DNA of 64,000 nt from Tabrizicola aquatica (GCF_002900975.1 NZ_PJON01000001.1:620001-684000); one strand, 5' to 3'; positions 50,109 through 60,203 are shown, counted from the stretch's first letter. Numbers and translations: made by a program. The notes: a model not told the origin generated them from the sequence alone.

Positions 50109-51005
50109 ATGGCCATTCTGATCACCGAAAAGACCCGCGTCATCGTCCAGGGCATGACCGGCCGCATTGGCGCCTTTCACGCTGCCGACATGATCAAGCA
50201 CGGCACCAATGTGGTGGGTGGGGTCACGCCGGGACGCGGCGGCGACAGCCACCTGGACCGGCCGCTGTTCAACACTGTCCGTGAGGCGGTCGAGGCGACC
50301 GGGGCCGAAGCCTCGCTGGTCTTTGTCCCGCCGCCCTTTGCTGCCGATGCGATCATGGAAGCCGCGGATGCGGGTATCCGCACCGCCGTCTGTGTCACCG
50401 ACGGGATCCCCAGCCAGGACATGATGCGGGTCAAACGCTTCCTGCGCCGCTACCCCGAGGCGCGGAAGATGCGTCTGATCGGGCCGAACTGCGCCGGGAT
50501 CATCTCGCCCGGGAAGGGTTTCATGGGGATCATGCCGCCGCATATCTACATGCCGGGTCGGGTCGGGATCGTTGGGCGCTCTGGCACGCTCGGCTATGAG
50601 GCGGCAAGCCAGTTGAAGGACCTTGGGATCGGCGTGTCGACCAGCGTCGGGATCGGTGGCGATCCGATCAACGGGTCCAGCTTCAAGGATATCCTGCAAC
50701 TCTTTGAGAATGATCCGGAAACCGATGCGGTCATGATGATCGGCGAGATCGGTGGCCCCCAAGAGGCCGAGGCCGCCGCCTATGCCCGCGATCACATGAA
50801 AAAGCCCGTGGTCGCCTATATCGCCGGCCTGTCGGCACCGAAGGGCAGGAAGATGGGCCATGCGGGGGCGATCATCAGCGCCTTTGGGGAATCGGCGCAG
50901 GAGAAGGTCGATATCCTGACCGCAGCCGGCATTGTGGTGGCCCCGAACCCCAGCGCCATGGGCGAGACGATGGCCCGGGTCCTGTCGCTGCGTCAGGCGG
51001 CGTGA
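50109..51005 (+). CDS. mtkB: Malate--CoA ligase alpha subunit
   Basis: A 298-residue SucD-like subunit. VIVQGMTGRIGAFHAADMIKHGTNVVGGVTPG is the CoA-binding start (key residues GMTGR-G-FH), NCAGIISPGKGFMGIMPPHIYMPGRVGIVGRSGTLGYE the middle, and the active-site phospho-histidine is His251 in KMGHAGAII. The PPHIYMPGRVG stretch differs from the PGHIHKPG/KIGIMPGHIH seen in succinyl-CoA synthetases, in line with the malate-specific branch. Last gene of the serine-cycle operon, with a TTTC-TGC-GAAA hairpin six bases past its stop. Confidence 0.93.
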   Translation: MAILITEKTRVIVQGMTGRIGAFHAADMIKHGTNVVGGVTPGRGGDSHLDRPLFNTVREAVEATGAEASLVFVPPPFAADAIMEAADAGIRTAVCVTDGIPSQDMMRVKRFLRRYPEARKMRLIGPNCAGIISPGKGFMGIMPPHIYMPGRVGIVGRSGTLGYEAASQLKDLGIGVSTSVGIGGDPINGSSFKDILQLFENDPETDAVMMIGEIGGPQEAEAAAYARDHMKKPVVAYIAGLSAPKGRKMGHAGAIISAFGESAQEKVDILTAAGIVVAPNPSAMGETMARVLSLRQAA

Positions 51006-51010
51006 GAGAC

Positions 51011-51029
51011 GAATTTTCTGCGAAAATTC
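51011..51029. terminator. TTTC-TGC-GAAA hairpin, copy 2, between mtkB and rsmA
   Basis: GAATTTTC (51011-51018) pairs perfectly with GAAAATTC (51022-51029) around TGC. It is the only sequence between two convergent stop codons, so it should act in both directions. Same core as 30790-30810. Confidence 0.65.
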
Positions 51030-51032
51030 CGC

Positions 51033-51869
51033 CTACGCGATCTGTCGGGCCAAGGCGCAGAACTGTTCAAGGCCGATTTCTTCGGCCCGTGCGGTGGGCG
51101 GGATGCCCACCGCGTCCAACTGCGCCTCGACCTGTGGTCCCAGACCCTTGAGGCTGGAGCGCAGCATCTTGCGGCGCTGGTTGAAGGCCATCGCAGTTAT
51201 CCGCTGCAACACACCGAAATCACAGGGAAATCGCGGCTGGGGCAGGGCGGTCAGTTGCACCACGGCGGAATGGACCTTGGGGGCGGGGGTAAACGCCTCG
51301 GGCGGAAGGGTCAGCACGATCCGCGCATCGCAACGCCACTGCGCCAGAAGCGCGAGGCGCCCGTAATGGTCGGTCCGGGGTTTGGCGACGATCCGCTCGG
51401 CCACTTCCTTCTGGAACATCAGTGTCAGCGAGGACCAGATCGGCGGCCAGACCTTGGGCGAGAGCCAGCGGATCAGAAGTTCGGTTCCGACATTATAGGG
51501 CAGGTTGGCCACGATCTTGACCGGGGGCGTCAGATGCGCGGCCAGATCCAGTTCCAGCGCGTCGCCGTGCAGCACAGTCAGCCGTCCCGGATAGGCGGCG
51601 GCGATCTCGGCCAGGGCGGGCAGGGTGCGGGCGTCCTTCTCCACCGCTACAACGCGGCGGGCGCCTTCGGCCAGCAGACCCCGGGTCAGCCCGCCCGGGC
51701 CGGGGCCGACCTCCAGCACGTCGCAGCCGGTCAGGTCGCCGGCCGAACGCGCGATCTTGGCGGTCAGGTTCAGGTCCAGAAGGAAGTTCTGCCCCAGCTG
51801 CTTTTTCGCCACCAGATCATGCGTGCGGATCACGTCGCGCAGGGGCGGCAGGCCGTCGATCGTCCCCAC
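51033..51869 (-). CDS. rsmA: 16S rRNA (adenine1518-N6/adenine1519-N6)-dimethyltransferase
   Basis: A 278-residue KsgA-type enzyme that dimethylates two adenines in helix 45 of 16S r[14 protein letters not shown] (about residues 22-32), the SAM loop [30 protein letters not shown], and the catalytic [11 protein letters not shown] are all present, with the C-terminal helical domain ending [10 protein letters not shown]. It follows pdxA by four bases in the conserved surA-pdxA-rsmA order. Confidence 0.96.
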   Translation of the reverse strand: MGTIDGLPPLRDVIRTHDLVAKKQLGQNFLLDLNLTAKIARSAGDLTGCDVLEVGPGPGGLTRGLLAEGARRVVAVEKDARTLPALAEIAAAYPGRLTVLHGDALELDLAAHLTPPVKIVANLPYNVGTELLIRWLSPKVWPPIWSSLTLMFQKEVAERIVAKPRTDHYGRLALLAQWRCDARIVLTLPPEAFTPAPKVHSAVVQLTALPQPRFPCDFGVLQRITAMAFNQRRKMLRSSLKGLGPQVEAQLDAVGIPPTARAEEIGLEQFCALARQIA

Positions 51870-51873
51870 GGGG

Positions 51874-52875
51874 TCAGCCTTTCATCTTTGCGGAAACATC
51901 CCCGCCGGAGGCATCCGACGCATCCGCGCCGCGCGCCGCTGCCATCTCACGCGCCATGCGCAGAGCGGCAAGCAGGCTGGAGGGGTCGGCACTTCCGCGA
52001 CCGGCGATGTCATAGGCCGTGCCATGGTCGGGCGAGGTGCGCACGAAGGGCAGGCCCAAGGTGACGTTCACGCCGCCGGCAAAGTCGATGGTCTTGATCG
52101 GGATCAACGCCTGGTCATGGTAGGCGCAGATGGCCACGTCATAGCCTTTGCGGGCGGCGGCGTGGAACATGGTGTCGGCGGGCAGGGGACCACGGATCGC
52201 GAGGCCCTCGGCCGCGAGGCGGGCCACAAGGGGGGCCATCCAGTCCAGTTCCTCGTGCCCCATGGCACCACCTTCGCCGGCGTGGGGGTTCAGGCCGGCG
52301 ACGGCGATGCGCGGCTTTGGCAGGCCGAAATCCCGTTGCAGCCCGGCGCTGGTGATGCGGATCGTTTCTTCCAGCAGCGCGGGTGTCAGCGCGGCCGGAA
52401 CCTCGGACAGGGCGATGTGGATCGTGGCCGGGACCACGCGCAACTCCGGGCAGGCAAGCATCATCACCACGCGGTCCACCCCGGCAAGGTGGGCCAGGAA
52501 TTCGGTATGGCCGGGAAAGGCGAACCCGGCGCCGTCCTTCAGCGCCTTCTTGTGGATCGGCGCGGTGCAGATGGCGGCGGCCTTGCCGGCCTGGACCAGG
52601 CGAACGGCCCGCTCGATCACGGTGATCACGCCGGATGCATTGGCGGGGGTGGGCTGGCCGGGGACCGCAGGGGCGGCAAAGTCGTGGCGGAGGACGGCGA
52701 GTGCGCCGTCGCCGGGCGCCTCACCCTCGGCCACCTGGCGCCAAGGGGTGCCGGGGGGCAAATGGCGCGGGTCGCCAATCCAGACGAAGCGTTCACCGGC
52801 GGCCCAGGCCTTTGCGGCGATCTCGGGGCCAATGCCGGACGGGTCACCGCAGGTCAGGAGCAGCGGGCCGCTCAC
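51874..52875 (-). CDS. pdxA: 4-hydroxythreonine-4-phosphate dehydrogenase
   Basis: A 333-residue NAD-dependent, metal-dependent enzyme of pyridoxal phosphate synthesis. [20 protein letters not shown] opens the protein, [10 protein letters not shown] and [18 protein letters not shown] contribute substrate and metal contacts, and [18 protein letters not shown] holds another metal histidine. The start is a GTG at 52875 that overlaps the surA stop (GTGA), giving translational coupling; the open frame upstream is only a shadow of surA. Confidence 0.95.
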   Translation of the reverse strand: MSGPLLLTCGDPSGIGPEIAAKAWAAGERFVWIGDPRHLPPGTPWRQVAEGEAPGDGALAVLRHDFAAPAVPGQPTPANASGVITVIERAVRLVQAGKAAAICTAPIHKKALKDGAGFAFPGHTEFLAHLAGVDRVVMMLACPELRVVPATIHIALSEVPAALTPALLEETIRITSAGLQRDFGLPKPRIAVAGLNPHAGEGGAMGHEELDWMAPLVARLAAEGLAIRGPLPADTMFHAAARKGYDVAICAYHDQALIPIKTIDFAGGVNVTLGLPFVRTSPDHGTAYDIAGRGSADPSSLLAALRMAREMAAARGADASDASGGDVSAKMKG

Positions 52876-54074
52876 GGCTCGCGGATGAAGGCGGCGGCGC
52901 GAAGCTCTTCCAGATAGCCCTCGGCCAGACCTTCCAGCTTCTGGTTGATCACCGCCTCGCGCACCTGGTCGCGGGTCACCGGCTCTTCGCGGGTCAGCTC
53001 GCGGCTGCACAGCATGATCAGGCGGCGGAAACCGTCACGGGCCAGGGCCAGCGAAACCTCACCGGGGTCTAGCCGCGCAAGCTCCAGTCCCACATCGCCG
53101 GGCACGTCCCCGGCGGGTTGCTTGGTGATCGTCAGCCGGTCGGCAGGCAGGTCACGGGCCAGGCCGTAAAGGTCATTGCATTCGTCGGCATTGGCGCGGA
53201 TCCTTGCGATCTCGGCCGGGTCGTCCGAAATCAGGAAATCGGCCCATTCCACGGTCACGGCCAGCGGCTCGGCCGATTGGTCAAGCGCCACGTCGCGCAG
53301 CTGGAACAGCACCACCGCGCCGGGGACCGAGACCGGGTCCGAAACCTCGCCCGGGCCAAGGGCCAGCACCGCCGCCCCGATGGCGCCGGGCAGGTTCGCC
53401 AGCGGCATCCAGTCCAGACGGCCACCGTTTCCAGCCGTGGGTGCCGCAGAATACTGCCGCGCGGCCGAGGCAAAGCCGCCTTCGCTGGTCACCGTATCCG
53501 AAAGTTGCTGGGCCAGCGCCAGCGCGTCCGCCTCGCGACCGGGTTCGGCCGGGATCACCAGTTCCGAGACCAGAACCCGCAGCGCCCGTGGACGCGTTTC
53601 CGCGACAAGCGCCCGGTCGATGTCATTCTCGCTGACCGGCACCTGTCCGGCAAAGCGTGCCCGCACCGCCTTGCGCCACAGAAGTCCGGCCGAGACGAAA
53701 TCGCGGAAGCTTTCCGCCGCGATGCCGACCTTGGCCAGTTCGGCGATCAGACCCTCGGCCGAGAGGTTGGCGCGCGAAGCGAATTCTTCCATCCCCTGCA
53801 ACAATTCCTGATCGGACAGGCCAAGGCCCAGACGCTCGGCCTCGCTGCGCTGAAGGCGATCCTCTATCAGCGCTTTCAGCGCCTCGTCCTCGGGGTTGCC
53901 GGGGGCGCGCAGAACCTGAAGGAACATCGCGCGCTGAGCGATTTCGTATTCCGTGATGACCCGGTCGTTGACGTAAAGCCGGGGGGTGAACAGGTCTTGT
54001 GCCAGCGCCGGGCCGGTAAGGGCCAGAATGCAGGCCAAAGCCGTCGCCTGTCGTTTCAGAACCGAAAATGCCAT
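52872..54074 (-). CDS. surA: SurA-like periplasmic chaperone/peptidylprolyl isomerase
   Basis: A 400-residue secreted chaperone for outer-membrane proteins. It has a signal peptide (ALACILALTGPALAQ), a SurA N-domain (LYVNDRVITEYEIAQRAMFLQVL, then EDRLQRSEAERLGLGLSDQEL), and one parvulin-like domain (about 170-285, RVLVSELVIPAEPG, GGRLDWMPLANLPGAIGAAV), which looks weakly conserved. It lies between lptD and pdxA, as in many proteobacteria, and serves delivery of LptD and other barrels to the BAM complex. Confidence 0.88.
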   Translation of the reverse strand: MAFSVLKRQATALACILALTGPALAQDLFTPRLYVNDRVITEYEIAQRAMFLQVLRAPGNPEDEALKALIEDRLQRSEAERLGLGLSDQELLQGMEEFASRANLSAEGLIAELAKVGIAAESFRDFVSAGLLWRKAVRARFAGQVPVSENDIDRALVAETRPRALRVLVSELVIPAEPGREADALALAQQLSDTVTSEGGFASAARQYSAAPTAGNGGRLDWMPLANLPGAIGAAVLALGPGEVSDPVSVPGAVVLFQLRDVALDQSAEPLAVTVEWADFLISDDPAEIARIRANADECNDLYGLARDLPADRLTITKQPAGDVPGDVGLELARLDPGEVSLALARDGFRRLIMLCSRELTREEPVTRDQVREAVINQKLEGLAEGYLEELRAAAFIREP

Positions 54075-54132
54075 CGCCTCAGCCGTTCTTCCTGTTCCCG
54101 CGTGGGTCTGCGCCCGCTGCCTGTCGCCCGAT

Positions 54133-56274
54133 CTATTGCCGGCAGGTCCGTGCCGGTCCAGCGGTCACGCCGCTGCCAAAGCCGACAAGGTCCAGCGACA
54201 AGGAGAAATCCGTCGTCGGCGTCACACTAGTGGATGACGTGAACCGACGCGAGAGGGAAACGTCGAAGCGCACGCACTCGTTCAGGAACTCCAGACCCAT
54301 GCCGGCCACTGTGCCGCGGTCGGCGACAAAGTCGTAGCGGCCCGAGACCTTGGCGGTCCAGTTCGGGTTCAGCTTTCGCCGGGCGTCGAAGGTGATCTCT
54401 TGCGTCGGGTCGGGTCGGTTTTCCAGCGGGTCCGCCACCGCCCAGATCAACGAGGAGGCCAGCGCCGTCCGCTCGCCGCTATAGGCAACGCGCGCCTCGC
54501 CCTTGGTCAGGGTCAGGTCGTCGTCAAAGACGGTGCGGGCGGTCAGCGCAAGGCCATCGGCGAGGTCGAAGTTGACCGAGGCCAGCCAGTCCGATTGCGA
54601 TCCGTCCAGGCCGGAGCCGGGACCGAACTGGCCCAGGTCGTCCTTTCGGAAGACGCGGCCCAGGGTGACGCCCATCGACCATCCCGAAGGATCGTGCCGG
54701 GTCCAGGTCACGCCAAGATTGGCGCGGGGGCCGCGCTCCACGGCGTCCGAACCGGGGAAGCGGTCCAGCGCAAAGAGGCTGCTTTCATCGAATTCGACCA
54801 GCACCGAATCCTCGTTCGGCAGGCTTTCCGCGTCTGACGAGGCCCAGATGACTTGCGCCACCGGCTCGATCACATGGGTGGCGCCGTTTGCCCCGGCCTT
54901 GACCCAGGGCCAACGCAACTCGATCCCGGCGTTGCCGTGCGTGCGGGTGGTCTTGCCCTGAAACACGGCGTCCTGCGCGACGCTGTAGGCGTCGGCCGAA
55001 GCCTCGCCCAGCACGGTGGCCTCGATACCCAGGGGCAGGATGAAGCTGCGGCGCCAGTCGATCCGGGCGGAAATCCGGGCCAGGTCGCGGCCGTCGGCGA
55101 TATCGTCGCTGTCCGGGCCGTCCAGCGGGCTGACAGAGCTGCGCCAATGGTTGTGGGTCTGCAGCCGCAACCCGCCCTCGCCGCCCAGCGCCCCCAGCGA
55201 GAAGCGGCGGTGGAAGGTCAGGTCCGCCGTAAGTGCGGGCAGGGTGGTGTTGTCTTCGTCGTCGCGCAGGGACTGGAAGCTGATGACGCGGGCCGAGATA
55301 TGCTCGTTCCGGCGGGTGCGGCTGGCCTCGATCCGGCTGTCCAGGCGGTCCAGGTTGGCGATCCCGTAGTCCAGAAGATAGGCCGGGTCGGTCACGGTCT
55401 GGCCCTTGATCGTGAGGCCAAAGTTCAATGGCAGGGTAAAGCTGCCGTCGACGAACAGATAGCCGCGCGGATCACCGGGGATCAGGTCATCGTTGGTGAT
55501 CGCGCCGTTCAACTCGATCCGGCCGGTGGCAAAGACCTGGCGGTACCGCAGTTCCAGCGTCTGGCTGTCGCGGGTCGTCAGGTAGGGCGTCAGGGTGAGG
55601 TCGGACGAAGGCGTCAGTGCGATGAAGTAGGGCAGTTTCAGGCCGGTCCCCAGATCCGAGGTGGTGCGGATCGAGGGCATCAGAAAGCCGGTGGCGCGGT
55701 CCAGCGTCGGATCGGGCATCCGCAGGCGCGGGATGTAGAAAACGGGGATGCCGGCCACCCGGAACTGGGCGTTGTCGAAATAGATCTGCCGCTCCACCTC
55801 GTCATGGCGCACCTTGCGGGCGCGGATTTCCCACAGGGGCGTGGGGTCGCCGGCACAGACCTTGCAGGACGATGCGGCCACGGTCTCAAGCTCGGTATAG
55901 CGGCCCGAGACCCGGGTGATCGTGTTCGCGGCCATCTGCAGCTGACGGTTCAGGACCAAGCGGGCGCTGGTCAGGATACCCTGGGCCAGGTCGGCCTGCA
56001 ATTCGGCCTGCGAGCCGAGGATGATCACCTCGCCCGAATCCTCGGTCAGGACGATCGGGCCGACGATCTCCAGCCGGTCGGTGGCCTGGTCGAAGATGAT
56101 GCGCGAGGCTTTCAGCCGGCGTCCCTTGTAGAACACCTCGACATTGCCGTCGGCAATCAGCCGGGTATCGCCGGTGATCTCGATGCTGTCCGAGATCAGC
56201 GTGGCCTGTTCCTGTGCGCGGGCGGGCAGGGCCAGGGTCAGGGTCAGCAGCAGGATGGTCAGAAGGCGCGCCAT
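54133..56274 (-). CDS. lptD: LPS-assembly protein LptD
   Basis: A 713-residue outer-membrane barrel that inserts lipopolysaccharide into the outer leaflet. Signal peptide (LLTILLLTLTLALPARAQ), an N-terminal OstA/LptA-like jellyroll (ISDSIEITGDTRLIADGNVEVFYKGRRLKASRI), then ASSCKVCAGDPTPLWEIRARKVRHDE, where the Cys pair would make the inter-domain disulfide, and a long beta-barrel with aromatic-ended strands. A cysteine occurs near the end (RTCRQ). I chose the ATG at 56274, one base before the lptG stop. Confidence 0.93.
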   Translation of the reverse strand: MARLLTILLLTLTLALPARAQEQATLISDSIEITGDTRLIADGNVEVFYKGRRLKASRIIFDQATDRLEIVGPIVLTEDSGEVIILGSQAELQADLAQGILTSARLVLNRQLQMAANTITRVSGRYTELETVAASSCKVCAGDPTPLWEIRARKVRHDEVERQIYFDNAQFRVAGIPVFYIPRLRMPDPTLDRATGFLMPSIRTTSDLGTGLKLPYFIALTPSSDLTLTPYLTTRDSQTLELRYRQVFATGRIELNGAITNDDLIPGDPRGYLFVDGSFTLPLNFGLTIKGQTVTDPAYLLDYGIANLDRLDSRIEASRTRRNEHISARVISFQSLRDDEDNTTLPALTADLTFHRRFSLGALGGEGGLRLQTHNHWRSSVSPLDGPDSDDIADGRDLARISARIDWRRSFILPLGIEATVLGEASADAYSVAQDAVFQGKTTRTHGNAGIELRWPWVKAGANGATHVIEPVAQVIWASSDAESLPNEDSVLVEFDESSLFALDRFPGSDAVERGPRANLGVTWTRHDPSGWSMGVTLGRVFRKDDLGQFGPGSGLDGSQSDWLASVNFDLADGLALTARTVFDDDLTLTKGEARVAYSGERTALASSLIWAVADPLENRPDPTQEITFDARRKLNPNWTAKVSGRYDFVADRGTVAGMGLEFLNECVRFDVSLSRRFTSSTSVTPTTDFSLSLDLVGFGSGVTAGPARTCRQ

Positions 56275-56275
56275 G

Positions 56276-57373
56276 TCAGCCGTCCTCCAGATGCAAGAGG
56301 AGGCCAAGCGAGAGCATCACCGCCGCGACGGGCGGGCTCCAGGCGGCCAGGGCGATGGGGATCTGGCCACTGTCGCCCAAGGCCTGGGCGAAGTTGCGCA
56401 GGAAGAAGATGCCAAAGCCGGACAGCATCGCGACCAGCACCATCCGGCCCGTCCCGCCAAAGCGGACGTGGCGCATGGTGAAGCCGGCGGCGACCAGCAC
56501 CATCGCGGCCATCAGCAGGGGCTGGGCCAGTTCCATCTGGAACCACAGCTTGTAGGCCCGGGCCGAGAAGCCCGCGCGTTCAAGGTCCTGGATGTAGCCG
56601 GGCAGGTCCCAGAAGGCGATGGCCGAAGGCGTGCCGAAACTGTCGCGGATGCGTTCCGGCGTCAGGTCCGAGGGCAGCGCCTCGGGCCCCGCGCTGAAGC
56701 GCGAGGTCAGTTCCGGGTTGGGGCTGGTCAGATCCCAGGTCTTTGCCCCGGTCAGTTGCCAGGCCCCTTCGATCAGGGCGGCGCGTTCCGCCTCGATCCG
56801 GCGCGAGGGCAGGCCCTCGGCGTCGAAGGACAGGAAGGTCACGCCAAAAAGCTGGGTTCCGTCCAGGTTGGCGCGGGCGGCCTGGATGACGGTCTGACCT
56901 TCTTCCGCGCCCTGACGCAACCAAAGGCCGGTGTCGGCTACCGACAGGACCGACCCGCCGCCCTGCGACAGCGCGGCGCGGCGGGCGTCATAGGCCTTGG
57001 AGGTGGCAGCGACCAGCGGGTTGAACAGCGCCACCATCAGCGCGCCCAGCGCCACCGCCACGACCAGCGGCGTCACCAGAAAGCGCAGGCCGGACCGCCC
57101 GGCGGCACGGACCACCACCAGTTCGGACGACCGCGCCAGGCCGAGGAACATCGCGATGGCCGCCATGATCATGATCAGGGGCAGGATGCGATACAGCGTC
57201 TCGGGCACGTTCATCAGCGACAGCTGCGCCGCCTGGCCCAGCCCGACCCCGGCATCCGCGAACCGGCGCAACTGCTCGATCATGTCGATCAGCATCAGGA
57301 TGGCGAAGAAGATCAGAAAGACCCGGCCGACCATGGCTGCGAACCGACGCGCGATGTAGAGGCTAAGCGTCAT
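56276..57373 (-). CDS. lptG: LPS export ABC transporter permease LptG
   Basis: A 365-residue inner-membrane permease of the LptB2FG complex, with six predicted helices and a periplasmic beta-jellyroll between helices 3 and 4. LYIARRFAAMVGRVFLIFFAILMLIDMIEQLRRF is the typical start, and SSELVVVRAAGRSGLRFLVTPLVVA is the coupling region contacting LptB. The ATG at 57373 overlaps the lptF stop by four bases. LptB itself is not in the window. Confidence 0.93.
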   Translation of the reverse strand: MTLSLYIARRFAAMVGRVFLIFFAILMLIDMIEQLRRFADAGVGLGQAAQLSLMNVPETLYRILPLIMIMAAIAMFLGLARSSELVVVRAAGRSGLRFLVTPLVVAVALGALMVALFNPLVAATSKAYDARRAALSQGGGSVLSVADTGLWLRQGAEEGQTVIQAARANLDGTQLFGVTFLSFDAEGLPSRRIEAERAALIEGAWQLTGAKTWDLTSPNPELTSRFSAGPEALPSDLTPERIRDSFGTPSAIAFWDLPGYIQDLERAGFSARAYKLWFQMELAQPLLMAAMVLVAAGFTMRHVRFGGTGRMVLVAMLSGFGIFFLRNFAQALGDSGQIPIALAAWSPPVAAVMLSLGLLLHLEDG

Positions 57374-58506
57374 GCCGCCACCTCTCGCCGCAGGCGGCGC
57401 GGCAGTTGCGCCCACCACAACAGAAGGCCCGCCAGAACCACCCCCGAAAGCGGTGCAAGATACAGCGCCGGCCAGGCCGCCACCGATTGCAGGGCAAGGC
57501 TGCCGGCCCAGGTCCAGGCCAGCTGCAAGCCGATGATCAGCCCCACCGCCACCGCCATCTGCCGCCAAAGCCCAAAGCGCGAAAAACCGCCCAGCATCAG
57601 CGCAGCAAAGCCCAGAAGGGGCGCTGCCACCGCCAAGTGCGGCCCGGCCAGGCGCGAGTGCCCCTCTTCCAGCATCTGCGCGCGGCTGGCCCCCGTCGCC
57701 GTCTGCGCCGCTGCGTCAGCCAAGAGCAACGCCGGTGTGGACAAGGTTTCGGTCGGCACCGCGGCTGAGGCACCCATGTCCACGAGGCCCGCAAGGTCCA
57801 GGGTAAAGTCGGAAAAGCGCGTGACCGACAGGCGGCCGCTGGTCCGGTCCAGGTTCTGGGTCGACCCTTCGACCATCACCAGCTTCGGTGCCACATCGCC
57901 CCGAACAAGAAACGCCTTGCGCGCGGTATGCACCAGACGCTCGCCCGGAGCGCGTTCGTCCGACAGGAACACATCCAGCAATTCACCCGCCGGGGTGATT
58001 TCGCGGATGTACAAGGTGATGCCTTTGGTCGGATGCATGAACTGCCCGGCGTTCAGGAAGCGTGCGGTCACGTTCTGCGAAATCTCGGCGCTGCGGGCGG
58101 TGAGGGTGCGCTGGCTGGCCGGGACCAGGACATTGGTCAGCACCAGCTGCATCGCCATGACGCAAAGGCCGAAATACAGGACCGGCCGCGCCAGCCGGAA
58201 GGCGGAAAAGCCGGTGGCCTGCATCACCACCAACTCGCTTTCCTGCATCAGCCGGTTGACGACATAGACCGTCGCTGCAAAGGCGGCGACCGGCAGCACC
58301 AGGCGCACGGCATTGGGCAGGGTCAGCAGGCTGAATTCCAGGAACACCAGGGCGGACTGGCCGTCGCCGATCAGCTGATCGAACAGGCCCACGGCCCGGT
58401 TGACCCAGTAGACCGCCACCAGGACCAGCGCGAAAAAGCCGAACAACTGAAGCAGTTGCGACAGGAGATATCTGTCGAATCTGGACACTTGCCTGCCGGC
58501 CCCCAC
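57370..58506 (-). CDS. lptF: LPS export ABC transporter permease LptF
   Basis: A 378-residue partner of LptG. RFDRYLLSQLLQLFGFFALVLVAVYWVNRAVGLFDQLIGDGQS opens the protein, followed by the coupling helix ESELVVMQATGFSAFRLARPVLYFG and a periplasmic domain, then three C-terminal helices. Start is uncertain: GTG at 58506, or an in-frame GTG at 58488 whose product begins MSRFDRY. First gene of the lptF-lptG-lptD-surA-pdxA-rsmA run, divergent from pepA. Confidence 0.92.
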   Translation of the reverse strand: MGAGRQVSRFDRYLLSQLLQLFGFFALVLVAVYWVNRAVGLFDQLIGDGQSALVFLEFSLLTLPNAVRLVLPVAAFAATVYVVNRLMQESELVVMQATGFSAFRLARPVLYFGLCVMAMQLVLTNVLVPASQRTLTARSAEISQNVTARFLNAGQFMHPTKGITLYIREITPAGELLDVFLSDERAPGERLVHTARKAFLVRGDVAPKLVMVEGSTQNLDRTSGRLSVTRFSDFTLDLAGLVDMGASAAVPTETLSTPALLLADAAAQTATGASRAQMLEEGHSRLAGPHLAVAAPLLGFAALMLGGFSRFGLWRQMAVAVGLIIGLQLAWTWAGSLALQSVAAWPALYLAPLSGVVLAGLLLWWAQLPRRLRREVAA

Positions 58507-58636
58507 AATATGTTGCGATGACCCTAGCGGAATTCACCAGCCGCGAAAACTGCTATCTGGCCAATTGCCGGGGCCGGTTGTAGCTTCCGGGCGAAGCCTT
58601 GCCGAGTATGGCAGACCAGCCCCCAAACGCGAGAGA

Positions 58637-60106
58637 ATGATGCCCCAGCCCCTGCCGATCCAGTTCCTTGCCCCCGACCTTGACGCGCTGGCCACCCAAC
58701 CCGGCCGGATCGCCGTCCTGGCCGAGCCTGACCAGACCCCCTCGGCCGGGTTCCGCAAGCTGGATCGGCTGACCAAGGGCGCGCTGACCCGGGCCGTCGC
58801 CTCGACCGCCTTCGGCAAGCTGAAGCCGGGGGATGCGATGGATCTGGCCTGGCCCACGGGCCTGCAAGCCGAAGCGGTGCAGATCCTGCGCCTGCCGAAG
58901 CGGGCCGATCAGCAGCAGGCGCGCAAGGCGGGCGCGGCTGTGGGCAAGGCGCATGGCGCTGCCGCGACGCTGGTTCTGGCCGAGGGGCACCCCCGGGCCG
59001 CCGACATCGCCTTTGGCCTGGCGCTGCGGGCCTATGCCTTCGACACCCACAAGACCGGCGAGAAAAAGCCGCGCGGCCCGGTCAGTCTGGCCGTGACCAA
59101 CCCCGAGGCCGTGGCGCGCACCGCAGCCCCGATGGCCGCGGTCGCCGAGGGCGTGTTCTTCACTCGCGACCTGGTGAACGAGCCTGCGAACGTGCTGACC
59201 ACCAGCGACTTTGCCGCCCGGCTGGCCGCCATGCAGGAACTTGGCCTGCAGGTCGAGATCCTGGAGGAAGACGAACTTCGCCGTCTTGGCATGGGCGCGC
59301 TCTTGGGCGTGGGGCAGGGGTCCGAAAGCCCCTCGAAGGTCGTTGTCATGCAGTGGAACGGCGGCGGCGGCGAGGCGCCTTTCGCGCTGATCGGCAAGGG
59401 CGTGGTATTCGACACCGGCGGCATCTCGATCAAGCCGGCGGGTGGCATGGAAGACATGACGATGGACATGGGCGGCGCCGGGGTCGTGGCGGGCGTGATG
59501 CGCACGCTTGCCCTGCGCAAGGCGAAGGCAAACGTGGTTGGCCTGGTCGGCCTGGTCGAGAACATGCCCGATGGCAAGGCGCAGCGCCCGGGCGATGTGG
59601 TCAAGTCGATGAAGGGCGACACGATCGAGGTGATCAACACCGACGCCGAGGGCCGGCTCGTGCTGGCCGATGTGCTTTGGTACGCGCAGGAACGCTTCAA
59701 GCCCGTGGGCATGATCAACCTGGCCACCCTGACCGGCGCGATCATCATCGCGCTGGGGCATGAGAATACCGGCGTCTTCTCGAACAACGACGACCTGTGC
59801 AACGCCTTCCTGTCTGCCGCCAAGGCGGAGGGCGAGGGCGCCTGGCGGATGCCGATGGGTGAGGCCTATGACGAAAAGCTGAAATCCCGGGTTGCCGACA
59901 TGATGAACGTCGGCGGCCGCGACGGCGGCGCGATCACGGCGGCGCAGTTCCTGGCCCGGTTCGTCAAGCCCGAGGTCCCATGGTGCCACCTCGACATCGC
60001 AGGGACGGCGCTGCTGAAGTCCGATTCGATGCTGGCACCCAAGGGGGCGACCGGCTGGGGCGTGATGACGCTGGACCGGCTGATCCGCGACCGGTTCGAA
60101 GGGTGA
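58637..60106 (+). CDS. pepA: Leucyl aminopeptidase (M17)
   Basis: A 489-residue cytosolic, two-metal aminopeptidase. The catalytic domain starts about residue 180 (RDLVNEPANVLTTSDFAARL), has KGVVFDTGGISIKPAGGMEDMTMDMGGA (metal Lys and Asp) and the family signature NTDAEGRLVLADVLWYA. The C-terminal GGRDGGAITAAQFLARFV and WCHLDIAGTAL are standard. PepA proteins can also bind DNA in E. coli; no such evidence here. Two adjacent ATGs (58637 and 58640) are possible starts. Divergent from lptF, upstream of holC. Confidence 0.95.
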   Translation: MMPQPLPIQFLAPDLDALATQPGRIAVLAEPDQTPSAGFRKLDRLTKGALTRAVASTAFGKLKPGDAMDLAWPTGLQAEAVQILRLPKRADQQQARKAGAAVGKAHGAAATLVLAEGHPRAADIAFGLALRAYAFDTHKTGEKKPRGPVSLAVTNPEAVARTAAPMAAVAEGVFFTRDLVNEPANVLTTSDFAARLAAMQELGLQVEILEEDELRRLGMGALLGVGQGSESPSKVVVMQWNGGGGEAPFALIGKGVVFDTGGISIKPAGGMEDMTMDMGGAGVVAGVMRTLALRKAKANVVGLVGLVENMPDGKAQRPGDVVKSMKGDTIEVINTDAEGRLVLADVLWYAQERFKPVGMINLATLTGAIIIALGHENTGVFSNNDDLCNAFLSAAKAEGEGAWRMPMGEAYDEKLKSRVADMMNVGGRDGGAITAAQFLARFVKPEVPWCHLDIAGTALLKSDSMLAPKGATGWGVMTLDRLIRDRFEG

Positions 60107-60203
60107 GGCTCCTCCCTCGCTGCGCGTCGGTCCTCGCACAGGGGCGACGCCAGCGAAGAGCGGTCGCAGACAAAGCGATGAGCGGACCCGAAAGGCGCGC
60201 GCC

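Noticed and set aside
48925-51005. Reading mtkA-mtkB as succinyl-CoA synthetase sucC-sucD
   Set aside because: Context (sga and mcl in the same operon, no sucA/sucB/mdh) favours malate-CoA ligase, although sequence alone does not exclude it.
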